This document shows, piece by piece, positions 19,020 to 26,559 of a stretch of DNA of 64,000 bases; positions within the stretch are counted from its first letter, which is position 1; each line of letters begins with the position of its first letter. The notes below the pieces were generated by a model. That model saw nothing but the letters and a program-made list of their open reading frames with translations. It was not told the DNA's origin and searched no databases. The translations under genes and the position numbers were made by a program. Location of the stretch: positions 3,919,145-3,983,144 of the forward strand of contig NZ_KB910516.1 in assembly GCF_000372825.1 (NCBI RefSeq). Reading direction: 5' to 3'. This DNA is from Methylobacterium sp. 77. GTDB taxonomy: Bacteria; Pseudomonadota; Alphaproteobacteria; Rhizobiales; Beijerinckiaceae.

Positions 19020-19074
19020 GGGTCGGGGCTCCGGGCGGGAGGGGATGTGCGGTCTGTCGTCCGCCTTGGCCGGC

Positions 19075-19092
19075 CATACAAAATCTTGTATG
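19075..19092 (+). promoter_or_regulatory. Perfect inverted repeat before higB, candidate autoregulatory operator
   Basis: CATACAA-AATC-TTGTATG has perfect 7-bp arms. It ends 7 bp before the GTG start of higB and lies in an AT-rich patch between the divergent baseplate and higB genes. HigA-type antitoxins bind such palindromes over their own promoter. It may also affect the baseplate gene promoter on the other strand. Confidence 0.6.
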
Positions 19093-19099
19093 ACAAGGC

Positions 19100-19441
19100 G
19101 TGGCAGAGCGATCCAAAGACGTTGTGTTCGTGGGAAATTCGCTCGATCAGCTTCGAGCGTTTCCGCTTTCTGCGCGGCGCGAGGCCGGACACCAGATCGA
19201 CAGGGTGCAGGCCGGCTACGACCCCAATGATTGGAAGCCGATGGCTTCGATTGGGGGCGGTGTCCGAGAGATTCGCCTGCACGAGGCAACCGGCGCCTAC
19301 CGGGTGATCTACATCGCGAAGTTGGCGGATGCAGTCTTCATCCTGCATTGTTTCAAGAAGACGACGCAGAAGACAAGTCCAAGGGACATCGCAATCGCAA
19401 AGACCCGGTACGACAGTCTAATCAGGGACATGACACGATGA
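19100..19441 (+). CDS. higB: HigB-type RelE/ParE-superfamily toxin (Gp49-like, PF05973)
   Basis: This 113-residue toxin has the family pattern KDVVFVGNSLDQLRAFP near the N-terminus, a central GGGVREIRLHEATGAYRVIY and the terminal FILHCFKKTTQKT. The family cleaves mRNA on the ribosome. The start is a GTG at 19100. The stop overlaps the antitoxin start (ATGA). Toxin-first order is typical of hig modules. GC content is visibly lower than the surrounding GTA genes, consistent with insertion. Confidence 0.92.
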   Translation: MAERSKDVVFVGNSLDQLRAFPLSARREAGHQIDRVQAGYDPNDWKPMASIGGGVREIRLHEATGAYRVIYIAKLADAVFILHCFKKTTQKTSPRDIAIAKTRYDSLIRDMTR

Positions 19442-19719
19442 GTGCACAGCCGTTTACGAGCGTCTGGGACGCGATCGAGGACAGTTCGGCCGAGGCCGAG
19501 AACATGAAGATTCGCTCGTCGCTCATGATTGCCTTGCAGAACCACATCACGGGCGAAGGCTTAAGCCAGACCGAAGCTGCAAAAATTCTCGGCGTGACGC
19601 AGCCACGCGTATCGGATCTGATGCGCGGCAAGATCGACCTGTTCGCGATCGATACCCTGGTCAACATGCTCGGTGCGGCCGGCCTTCATGTGGAGATGCA
19701 CATCAGCAAGGCAGCGTGA
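19438..19719 (+). CDS. higA: HigA-type XRE-family antitoxin
   Basis: The 93-residue protein carries a Cro/CI helix-turn-helix (LSQTEAAKILGVTQPRVSDL at about residues 42-61). A short C-terminal strand used for dimerisation follows. It should bind and neutralise HigB and repress the operon. The start overlaps the higB stop by 4 nt. The last 34 bp overlap the convergent 3' end of the NlpC/P60 gene. Confidence 0.93.
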   Translation: MSAQPFTSVWDAIEDSSAEAENMKIRSSLMIALQNHITGEGLSQTEAAKILGVTQPRVSDLMRGKIDLFAIDTLVNMLGAAGLHVEMHISKAA

Positions 19720-20180
19720 GGTTTCGCCGGAGTGACGGCACCCGGAAACCGGAACACATGCGCCAAGTGCCGGCGCCACCACCGCGTCAGGGCCACTTCC
19801 GTCACGGCCGCGCCGTCATGGGCGTGGATCATCGTCCCGCCGCCGCAGGCGATGGCGCAATGCTTTGCCGGCAAATACGCGCGGAAGGCGAAGAGCAGGA
19901 CGTCGCCCGCCAGCGGCTGGTATCCGACCAACCGGTCTGGCACGGCGATGAGGTGGCGCCGGGCCGCCTCCGCCATCGGGTCGGTGCCATGGGTAGCGGA
20001 TTCCGCCCAGGACGCGGAATAGGGCGGAGCCGTCTCGGGCTCGGGTCCGAGGAGGTGGCGCCAGACCCCGCGCACGAGGCCGAGGCAATCGCAGCCGACG
20101 CCCTTGAGCGAGGCCTGATGACGGTAGGGCGTGCCGATCCAGCCACGTGCCTCCGCGACGATCCGGTCAGAGCCGTGCAT
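19686..20180 (-). CDS. NlpC/P60 peptidase of the GTA tail (RcGTA gp14-like)
   Basis: The 164-residue cell-wall peptidase has the catalytic cysteine in GCDCLGL (C32 counted from MHGSDRIVAE). A histidine-containing block follows (AKHCAIACGGGTMIHAH). It would cut peptide cross-links during DNA entry. The ATG at 20180 gives the usual GTA gp14 start. The C-terminus (PHAALLMCIST) runs into the reverse complement of higA, so the natural end was probably replaced when higBA inserted. The 3' ends overlap by 34 bp. Confidence 0.9.
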   Translation of the reverse strand: MHGSDRIVAEARGWIGTPYRHQASLKGVGCDCLGLVRGVWRHLLGPEPETAPPYSASWAESATHGTDPMAEAARRHLIAVPDRLVGYQPLAGDVLLFAFRAYLPAKHCAIACGGGTMIHAHDGAAVTEVALTRWWRRHLAHVFRFPGAVTPAKPHAALLMCIST

Positions 20181-20199
20181 CCCGCTCTCCTTTGCCGGC

Positions 20200-21093
20200 T
20201 CAACGGAACAGGCTGCCGCCATCGAGGCCGGCGCCGGACCCGGCGACGGTGCGGATGACGAAGTCGTTGCCGGGCATGTGCGGGAAGCCCTGGAAGTTCG
20301 CCGCGTTGGCGAAGCGGCCGGAGCAGGTGGAGAAGCGTTTGTCGCAACCCGCCTTCAGGGTGAAGCCGTCCCCCGCCGCGACGGCGTGGGGCGGCTCCTG
20401 CCAGAACTCGATCCGGGTGCCGCCATCGGCCGGCCGCTCGGCCCGGATGTCGTTGGCGAGCCCGGCATTCGGTCCCGATATCCAGGTGAGCCGCCCGCCG
20501 GTGAAGCTGCCCTCCGCGAAGGACCCCGCCAGTTCCGCCAGCATCTCGCCCGGCGCGGCGCGCGCCAGAACGGTCCCGGTGGTGCGGAAGCGCGGATCGG
20601 CGAGATCGACGCGGCAGCGCGCATCGCCGAGATCGGCGCCGCAGGTGGCGCGATAGGTCCGGCCGCGCTCCTCGTCGAGGCGGTGCATCAGGCCGCGCAG
20701 CTCCGCGACGAAGGCGGTTCCGGCCCGGCGCACCTCGCCGATCGTGCCGAGATCGAGGAGGAGGCGGGTCTGCGGGTCGCTCCAGTCGACGAGCCAGGTC
20801 TCGACGCTGGCCGCGTCGTAAAGCCCGCCCGCCACGTCGTCATTGGCGATGCCGAGCGAAGTCAGTGCCCCGGCTACCTCGCCGCCGCCGACCGCGAAGC
20901 CGAGCTCAGCGCTCGCCTCGGCCGCCTCCAGTCCTGAGCGCGCGGCGAAGGTGATGCCGGAGAAGGTGAGGTCGCGGTCGTGGTCGGTGAATCCGAAGGT
21001 CAGTCCGTCGCGCCGGGTCAGCGACCAGCAATGGCACAGGGTCGTCGACCCGCCGGCGAGATGCGCGGCGAGGGCGGGCGGGATGTCGCGCAT
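20200..21093 (-). CDS. DUF2163 tail protein (RcGTA gp13-like)
   Basis: The 297-residue protein matches the DUF2163 family of GTA hub proteins: N-terminal MRDIPPALAAHLAGGSTTL, then GLTFGFTDHDRDLTF. A C-terminal cysteine-rich block follows (ATCGADLGDARCRVD and AGCDKRFSTCSGRF), whose cysteines coordinate an iron-sulphur cluster in the RcGTA hub. It is part of the baseplate/hub assembly. The gene begins 46 bp downstream of the DUF2460 gene and ends 19 bp before the gp14 start, in operon order. Confidence 0.93.
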   Translation of the reverse strand: MRDIPPALAAHLAGGSTTLCHCWSLTRRDGLTFGFTDHDRDLTFSGITFAARSGLEAAEASAELGFAVGGGEVAGALTSLGIANDDVAGGLYDAASVETWLVDWSDPQTRLLLDLGTIGEVRRAGTAFVAELRGLMHRLDEERGRTYRATCGADLGDARCRVDLADPRFRTTGTVLARAAPGEMLAELAGSFAEGSFTGGRLTWISGPNAGLANDIRAERPADGGTRIEFWQEPPHAVAAGDGFTLKAGCDKRFSTCSGRFANAANFQGFPHMPGNDFVIRTVAGSGAGLDGGSLFR

Positions 21094-21139
21094 GGCGGGC
21101 TCCTTCGAGATCGGTCCTTCGATCGAACGGCCGCTCCGG

Positions 21140-21775
21140 TCAGGGCACGATCTCGATCAGCGGCACGGTCGGGATCTCGCCGGCGGTGAAGGCCGAGAGG
21201 TCCACGCTGAGGTCGTCTGTGTCGAAGCGGACGGGTACGTCGAACCAGAACCCCGCCGTCACCGCCGCGCCCGCGACGGGCGCCGTCGCGAGGGTGACGA
21301 GCCCCGTCGTGGCGTCGCAGGTGAAGGCCGAGGAGGGGCGCTCCACGCCGGCCACCGCCACCCGCACTGTCTCGGCCACCGGCTTGGCGATGAGCCGGCG
21401 ATAGGGCAACGGCCCGGTGCCGTAGGTCTTGGCGAGGGGAAACACCCGCGTCGCGCCGTCGCCGAGGCCGAGCGGTTGGTCGCCCGGACCGACCGCCTGG
21501 CTCGGAGGTCCCGAGCGATGGTCGATCCTGTCGCGGTAGCGGAAGCCGTAGAGGCGTCCGCGCCGTTCCTCGAAGAAGGCGAGGACCGCATGCAGCGCGT
21601 CGAGGGTGCGAATGCCGAACCCCGCATCGTAGCGCCGGCGCGAATCGGCCCAGCGGCTGTTGCGGTGCTCGCGCCCCGAGGCCAGCGTGACGATCTCGGT
21701 GAGACGGCTCGGCCCGCCGCTGCCGCGCAGGGCCACGTCGAGGGGAAAGCGGATGTCGTGGAAATCGCCGGCCAT
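21140..21775 (-). CDS. DUF2460 distal tail protein (RcGTA gp12-like)
   Basis: The 211-residue protein begins MAGDFHDIRFPLDVALRGSG and contains SRRRYDAGFGIRTLDALHAVL and FRYRDRIDH, the diagnostic DUF2460 block. It forms the distal tail ring that joins tail tube and hub. The length is normal. The ATG at 21775 fits the family start and lies 23 bp after the tape measure gene. Confidence 0.93.
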   Translation of the reverse strand: MAGDFHDIRFPLDVALRGSGGPSRLTEIVTLASGREHRNSRWADSRRRYDAGFGIRTLDALHAVLAFFEERRGRLYGFRYRDRIDHRSGPPSQAVGPGDQPLGLGDGATRVFPLAKTYGTGPLPYRRLIAKPVAETVRVAVAGVERPSSAFTCDATTGLVTLATAPVAGAAVTAGFWFDVPVRFDTDDLSVDLSAFTAGEIPTVPLIEIVP

Positions 21776-21798
21776 CGCGGGCCTCCTTGAAAGGGGGG

Positions 21799-22371
21799 TC
21801 AGGACGCGCGGCGGCCGCGGGCCACGGCGCGGGCGAGGGCGGCGGCGACCTGCGCCTCGGAGCGGCGGAAGCTCTCCACATCCGGCGTCGCGATGGTGAC
21901 GGAGACGGAGACCGGCCGCCCCGAGGCGCCGCCCGCGACCCCGAGCCTGCCGTCGCTGCCGCGCGTGAGCGGCAGGATCGCCTCCGGCCCGGCCTCGCCC
22001 ATCAGGCCCATCCCGTCGCGCATGGGGAAGTAGGTGGGGGCCGCCACCACGCCGCCGCTGGCGAAGGGCCGCACCCGGCCGCCTGAGAACACCCCGCCCT
22101 TGGCGAAGGCCGCGCTCGATGCGCTGGAACCGATGAGGCTCCGCACCAGGGATTCGATGCCACCCTTCACCGGGTCGAGCAGTGCCTTGCCGGCCATGCC
22201 GGCGAGCTTGGAGACGAGGGAGCCCAGCGCCCCTTCGAGCTGCTTGGCCGCGCCGACATTGCTGGTGAACGCCTTGCTCAAGCTGTCGCCGAACTTCTGC
22301 GCGAGGCGGTCCAGCATGGTCAGCTGCTTGGCCCGCTCCGCGTTGGCGCGGTCGATCTCGGTCTCGGCCAT
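21799..22371 (-). CDS. Short tail tape measure protein (RcGTA gp11-like)
   Basis: The 190-residue protein has an N-terminal helical part and the phage tape-measure signature FAKGGVFSGGRVRPFASGGVV, followed by MGEAGPEAILPL. The short length implies a very short tail, as in RcGTA, where the protein is also small. Its C-terminus is rich in Arg and Ala. Confidence 0.9.
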   Translation of the reverse strand: MAETEIDRANAERAKQLTMLDRLAQKFGDSLSKAFTSNVGAAKQLEGALGSLVSKLAGMAGKALLDPVKGGIESLVRSLIGSSASSAAFAKGGVFSGGRVRPFASGGVVAAPTYFPMRDGMGLMGEAGPEAILPLTRGSDGRLGVAGGASGRPVSVSVTIATPDVESFRRSEAQVAAALARAVARGRRAS

Positions 22372-22383
22372 GCGAGCCTCCGT

Positions 22384-22599
22384 TCAGGAATCGGGAAAGG
22401 CCATGATCAGCCGCCGCAGGTCGGCGGCGGTGGCGGCGTCGCGGCGGCCGTCGAGGCCGAGCGCGGCCGTCAGTTCGCGGGGCGTCGCCGCCCAGAAGTC
22501 GCGCGGGCTCCAGCCGAGGGCATTCAAGCCCAACGCCATCGCCTCGTCCCACGGGAAGGCGGAGGGAGCCTCCGGCGCCGTCCCTCCCGCAGGGCTCAA
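22384..22599 (-). CDS. Small tail-assembly protein (rcc01693-like, RcGTA gp10.1)
   Basis: The 71-residue protein carries AFPWDEAMALGLNALGWSP and the FWAATPRELTAAL block typical of this GTA family. The best start is a TTG at 22599 that overlaps the previous stop as TTGA; the first ATG (codon 21) would remove the conserved FPWDEA motif. The pair with the preceding gene resembles tail-assembly chaperone genes. Confidence 0.8.
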   Translation of the reverse strand: MSPAGGTAPEAPSAFPWDEAMALGLNALGWSPRDFWAATPRELTAALGLDGRRDAATAADLRRLIMAFPDS

Positions 22600-22919
22600 G
22601 GGTCCGGCATGTCCGCCCCGAAGGCGGCGGCGAGGGCCTCGCCGAGCGCCGTCGCGATCGGCTCGATCCCGCCCGACAGCGGCAGCCGCGCCACCGCGTC
22701 GTCGTCGAGGTCGTGGCCGCCGCCGCGCAGGGTCGCGCCGAGCAGGGCGATGAGGTCGCGGCTGGCGAGCCGGCCTTCGGCGAACCGCGCCGCGAGGCCG
22801 GTGAGATCGGAGGCGCCGAGCGCGTCCTCCAGCTCGGCCAGGGCTCCCAGGGTGAGGCACAGGATGTAGCGCCGGTCGCCGATCTCGACGGAGACCTCTC
22901 CGCGCCTGCGGTTCGCCAT
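22596..22919 (-). CDS. GTA tail-assembly chaperone family protein (RcGTA gp10-like)
   Basis: The 107-residue protein begins MANRRRGEVSVEIGDRRYIL and contains LGALAELEDALG, the usual pattern of the gene transfer agent family chaperone (phage_TAC-like). It sits between the major tail protein and tape measure genes, where tail chaperones always lie. The start abuts the major tail stop by one base (22919). Confidence 0.9.
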   Translation of the reverse strand: MANRRRGEVSVEIGDRRYILCLTLGALAELEDALGASDLTGLAARFAEGRLASRDLIALLGATLRGGGHDLDDDAVARLPLSGGIEPIATALGEALAAAFGADMPDP

Positions 22920-23326
22920 CACAGGCTCGCGAAGGTGAGGGGGCCGGCCGAGTCGAGGGCCATGTCGAAGGTCACCTCGCCGGCATGGTCGCCGCGATAT
23001 TCGAGGCTGGTGATCTGGAACGCGCCCTGGATCGTGCCGAAGGCCGGCACCACGATCTGCAGCGTGTCGACGGTGCCGTCGAAGAACATCTGCCGCAGGC
23101 GCGCATCCGACGCCTCGTCGCGAAAGACGCCCGAGCCCGAGACCGCCGCGCGGCGCACCCCCGCCCCGGCGAGGAGTTCGCGCCAGCGCCCGACGGATTC
23201 GGCCGAGGTCACGTCCACGGTCTCGGCATTGAAGGCGAGTTGCCGGGCGCGCAGGCCGGCCACCGCGACGAAACCCGCTCCCTCGCTGATCCGGATGAGG
23301 AGGTCCTTGCCTTTCTGGGCACTCAT
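22919..23326 (-). CDS. Major tail protein, TP901-1 family (RcGTA gp9-like)
   Basis: The 135-residue tail-tube subunit has the family N-terminus MSAQKGKDLLIRI and FVAVAGLRARQLAFNAETVDVTS. The middle block FRDEASDARLRQMFFDG and the C-terminal FDMALDSAGPLTF are also typical. It forms the tail tube. Its ATG overlaps the DUF3168 stop by 4 nt. Confidence 0.93.
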   Translation of the reverse strand: MSAQKGKDLLIRISEGAGFVAVAGLRARQLAFNAETVDVTSAESVGRWRELLAGAGVRRAAVSGSGVFRDEASDARLRQMFFDGTVDTLQIVVPAFGTIQGAFQITSLEYRGDHAGEVTFDMALDSAGPLTFASL

Positions 23327-23778
23327 GGGGTCGCTCCGTTCGAGGTCGGCAGCCGCTCGGTGACGGCCTGGAGGGTGATGGTGGCGCGGGTCTCGCCGCT
23401 GCGCTCGTCGCGTGCGCAGGCCAGGGATTCGACCCGCAGGATCGACAGGGCGTGGCCGGCCGGGGCGAGGATGGCCTCGTGCAGGAGAGTGGCGGCGCGG
23501 CCGGCGGCCTCGATGGCACCGCGGCTGGAACCGGGCCTGGCGAACAGGATCAGCCCGAGCCGATGGGTGTGACGGAGGGCGCCGTCCACGGAATCGTCGC
23601 GCATCTCCGCCGGCCCGAACAGCGCGTAGACCGGTGCGGCGCCGCGCGGCGGCTCGTCGTGAATACGGACGTTGCCGCCCATGAGCCGGCCGAGTTCGGC
23701 ATCGGGTGCGAGGGCGGTCAGGATCGCGGCCCGTAGGGCGAGCAGGGGGTTGGCCGGGAGGGACAGGGCCTCGCTCAT
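23323..23778 (-). CDS. DUF3168 tail terminator (RcGTA gp8-like)
   Basis: The 151-residue protein contains ALRAAILTALAPDAELGRLMGG and YALFGPAEMRDDS, the DUF3168 signature. The family caps the tail tube and joins it to the head. It overlaps both neighbours by 4 nt (ATGA), a tightly coupled operon. Confidence 0.92.
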   Translation of the reverse strand: MSEALSLPANPLLALRAAILTALAPDAELGRLMGGNVRIHDEPPRGAAPVYALFGPAEMRDDSVDGALRHTHRLGLILFARPGSSRGAIEAAGRAATLLHEAILAPAGHALSILRVESLACARDERSGETRATITLQAVTERLPTSNGATP

Positions 23779-24131
23779 GGCTGGATTTCCCCCATCGCCG
23801 CCGCGTCGATCAGCTCCTCGACCTCGCAGACGAGGTCGCGGCCGCGCCCGTCTGGATCGCCCGCCGCGCGGATCACGAAGCGGCGCGGGCCGGAGGCGAG
23901 CCGCATCGCGGGTGTGATGTCCGCCCGGTAGGCGATGCGGATGCGGTGTGTCGCCACCGCATCCGAGCGGCCTCCGCGCGCGCGCTCGGCATAGCCGGTC
24001 GGGTCCAGCGTGCCCCATAGAAGCGGGCCGGCGACGTAGCGGCGAAGCTGCCCGCCGAACCCGTCCGGGTCGTCGACGAAGCGTTCGAGCACGTAGCGGC
24101 GCCGCCGCGCGCCGATGGGCGGATGCGTCAT
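23775..24131 (-). CDS. Head-tail joining protein (RcGTA gp7-like)
   Basis: The 118-residue protein belongs to the phage head-tail adaptor family: N-terminal RRRYVLERFVDDPDGFGG, central RIRIAYRADITPAMRL, and terminal EVEELIDAAAMG. It fits between the connector and terminator in the neck. Confidence 0.9.
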   Translation of the reverse strand: MTHPPIGARRRRYVLERFVDDPDGFGGQLRRYVAGPLLWGTLDPTGYAERARGGRSDAVATHRIRIAYRADITPAMRLASGPRRFVIRAAGDPDGRGRDLVCEVEELIDAAAMGEIQP

Positions 24132-24155
24132 GGCAAAGCTCCGGGGATCGTGGGT

Positions 24156-24716
24156 CTAGAGGCGCATCCGGCGGTGCGGCGCGATCAGCGCCTCGACCAT
24201 CGGCGGAAGGGTGACGGGCAGGTCGCCCCGATGCTCGAACCCGTGTGCCGCGATGAGCCGGATCGCCTGGGTGAGTCCCGGGGGCACGGGCGGCCCCGCT
24301 CCGCCATGGCCGGCATCGACCTCGATGAGGGCGGCGGCCTGGGCCAGGGAAGGAATGGCGGGCGAGACGACCAACCCCGGCGCCTCGACCGTGTCGGCGC
24401 CAAGACGAACGAGGCCGGAGGCGAAGGCCGTGACGGTGCCCGTCGCATCCACCGATCCGGCGCTCGCCAGGGCGACGAGCGGGCTCAGGGGCAGGGGCAC
24501 GAAGCCATCCGCCGGCCAGGCCGTGAGCATCATCCGGTAGCGGCCCGGTGCCAGGACGCGCCGCGTCGCGAGTTCGACCATGGCGCGGGCCGAGGCGATC
24601 AGGCTCTCCACCAGCGCATCCTCGGCGGTCATGTCGGGGTCGAGGCGCAGGTGACGGCGCATCTCGGCCAGGGTGACCGGCTCGACGATGGCGGCATCGA
24701 CGCGTATCGGAATCAT
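24156..24716 (-). CDS. Head-tail connector protein (RcGTA gp6-like)
   Basis: The 186-residue protein begins MIPIRVDAAIVEPVTLAEMRR and has LVESLIASARAMVELATRR, typical of the phage gp6-like connector (DNA packaging) family. It forms the neck adaptor under the portal. Its start lies 39 bp from the divergent protease gene at 24756, so it is separated from the capsid gene by the two plus-strand proteases. Confidence 0.9.
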   Translation of the reverse strand: MIPIRVDAAIVEPVTLAEMRRHLRLDPDMTAEDALVESLIASARAMVELATRRVLAPGRYRMMLTAWPADGFVPLPLSPLVALASAGSVDATGTVTAFASGLVRLGADTVEAPGLVVSPAIPSLAQAAALIEVDAGHGGAGPPVPPGLTQAIRLIAAHGFEHRGDLPVTLPPMVEALIAPHRRMRL

Positions 24717-24755
24717 CGTCGTCTCCGGGTGGGGAGGTGGAGGGGAGCGGGCGGA

Positions 24756-25517
24756 ATGGGTCTCGACACGCGTTCGATCGGCATTGCGCTGATGCTGGTG
24801 CTCGCCGGAGCGCCGGCCGATGCCGTCGTCGGCGGCCGCGAGGCGCCGGAATCGGCCGGCTCGGCCGTGATGGTGCTGTCGTCCCTGGGCGGCGTCTGCA
24901 CCGGGATCGTCATCGCGCAGGATGCGGTGCTGACGGCGGGCCATTGCGTGGCGGCGGGCTCCCGAAAGGGCGGCGCTGAGCACCGGGTGCATTTTCGCGA
25001 CGAGGCGGGCCAGCCGGTGCTGGTCGATCTCGCGGCCCGCGCGGTCCATCCCGGCTACGATGCCGGGGCCATCGCCGGGCGTCGGCGGTCGATCGATCTG
25101 GCGCTCGTCCGCACCGCCACGCCGCTGCCCGGCCGCTTCCGGCCGACCGCGTTGAGCGAGGCGATGCCGCGCGCCGGCGAGATCCTCGTGTTAGCCGGCT
25201 ACGGTGTGTCGAAGCCCGGCGAGGCGCGCACCACCGGCACCTTCCGCAACGCCGTCCTTCCCGTGGTCGAGCCCTATGGGCAGAGCCGGATCCTGGTCTG
25301 GATGAAGCCGTCCGGCGCGGCATCAGGAGCCTGCCAGGGCGATTCCGGCGGGCCGATCGCGGCCGAGGCCGGCGCCGCGCCGCTCGCGGTCTCCGCCTGG
25401 GTCGGGGGCGGAGCCTGCGGCGGCGTCTCGCAGGGCGTCCTGCTCGGGCCGCAGCGCGACTGGATCGACCGGACGCTCGCGGGATGGGGGGCGTCCGCCC
25501 GCTGGCAGACGCCGTGA
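24756..25517 (+). CDS. Secreted trypsin-like serine protease (S1), first of a tandem pair
   Basis: The 253-residue protein has a signal peptide (1-23, ending ADA), an activation-type VVGG start (24-27), and the full catalytic triad H63 (TAGHC), D114 (IDLALV) and S197 (GDSGGP). Cysteines at the usual places support the chymotrypsin fold. It is encoded opposite to the GTA genes, between connector and capsid. A GGAG ribosome site precedes the ATG. The substrate is unknown; it may be exported and self-activating. Confidence 0.9.
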   Translation: MGLDTRSIGIALMLVLAGAPADAVVGGREAPESAGSAVMVLSSLGGVCTGIVIAQDAVLTAGHCVAAGSRKGGAEHRVHFRDEAGQPVLVDLAARAVHPGYDAGAIAGRRRSIDLALVRTATPLPGRFRPTALSEAMPRAGEILVLAGYGVSKPGEARTTGTFRNAVLPVVEPYGQSRILVWMKPSGAASGACQGDSGGPIAAEAGAAPLAVSAWVGGGACGGVSQGVLLGPQRDWIDRTLAGWGASARWQTP

Positions 25518-25549
25518 GGACGCGGCGCCGACGCGACGGAACCCAGAGC

Positions 25550-25578
25550 TTGGCCGAGTGATTGCCTTACGCTAGGCT
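25550..25578 (+). promoter_or_regulatory. Possible promoter for the second protease
   Basis: TTGGCC and TAGGCT hexamers are separated by 17 bp, upstream of the protease start at 25645. Both depart from the sigma-70 consensus, so this is tentative. Confidence 0.25.
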
Positions 25579-25644
25579 CGATTTCCACTTGTTGCCTCGA
25601 TTTCATGTACGTCCGGGACTGAAGCCCGGCGCGGGAGAGACACG

Positions 25645-26508
25645 ATGTTCGCGACCGCGCTCCGCAGGGCCGTCGTCACGGCGCTGGTCGGGCTGATTCC
25701 GGCTCCGGCGCTCGCCGTGATCAACGGCGAAGTCTCGCGCGATCCCAATGGCCTGCGCGCGTCCGTGGTGCGCATCGAGAGCACCCAGGGCGAAATCTGC
25801 TCCGGCACGCTCATCGCTCCCGATCTCGTCCTCACCGCCGCTCATTGCGTCATGCATCAGGCCGGCTACAGCGTGGTCGCCGTCGACCGCGCGTTCCGCC
25901 AGCGCCGCATCCTCGCCATCGCCGCGTCGATGCACCCCGATTTCGTGCCCGGCACCACACCCGAGGACCAGCCGGGGATCGACCTCGCCCTGATCAAGCT
26001 GTCCGAACCGCTGGGTGCCGACTTCCAGCCCCTCGACCCGCGCGGCGGCGGCGCCATCAGCACCGGCGAGACGGTGGACATCGCCGGTTTCGGCGTGGTG
26101 GCCGAGAACCGCCGCAACACCGCCCGCACCCTGCGCCAGGCGCATCTCGTCTCCATCGGCTCGCTCCAGGTCGCCAACACGGTCACCGTGGTGACCGACC
26201 GCCGCAAACTCGCCGAGACGGCGGGAGCCGGCGCCTGCCTCGGCGATTCCGGCGGGCCGATCCTGCGCGGAGGCCCGGGCGGCTATCAGATCGTCGGCGT
26301 GGTCAGCTGGTCGAGCGGCGCCATGCGCCAGGACAAGCGCGCCCGCACCGCCTGCGGCGGCTTCACGGCGGTGACGCCCACCGGCGAGCATGCGAGTTGG
26401 ATTACATCGCGTGCCGCCGAGATGGCCCAACTCCAGTCGGGCGACGCCACCGGCGGCTTCCGCCGCTCCAACCGCTCCGACTGGATGGCGCGGCCGGCAC
26501 GGCGGTAG
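25645..26508 (+). CDS. Secreted trypsin-like serine protease (S1), second of the pair
   Basis: The 287-residue protein has a signal peptide (1-24, ending ALA) and VINGE at the activation site. The triad is H67 (TAAHC), D113 (IDLALI) and S202 (GDSGGP). A C-terminal extension of about 30 polar residues after the last core strand is not seen in the first copy. It lies 127 bp after the first protease gene on the same strand and is only distantly similar to it, so the pair is an old duplication or two captures. The gene ends 51 bp from the convergent capsid gene. Confidence 0.9.
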   Translation: MFATALRRAVVTALVGLIPAPALAVINGEVSRDPNGLRASVVRIESTQGEICSGTLIAPDLVLTAAHCVMHQAGYSVVAVDRAFRQRRILAIAASMHPDFVPGTTPEDQPGIDLALIKLSEPLGADFQPLDPRGGGAISTGETVDIAGFGVVAENRRNTARTLRQAHLVSIGSLQVANTVTVVTDRRKLAETAGAGACLGDSGGPILRGGPGGYQIVGVVSWSSGAMRQDKRARTACGGFTAVTPTGEHASWITSRAAEMAQLQSGDATGGFRRSNRSDWMARPARR

Positions 26509-26559
26509 CGTCAGGCAGGAAGGCCGCCCCCGGACTCTCCAGGCCGGGGACGACGGTCT

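Noticed and set aside
26528..26549. GC hairpin between the second protease and the capsid gene as a terminator
   Set aside because: The stem is 6 bp with a 10-nt loop and no T run on either strand.
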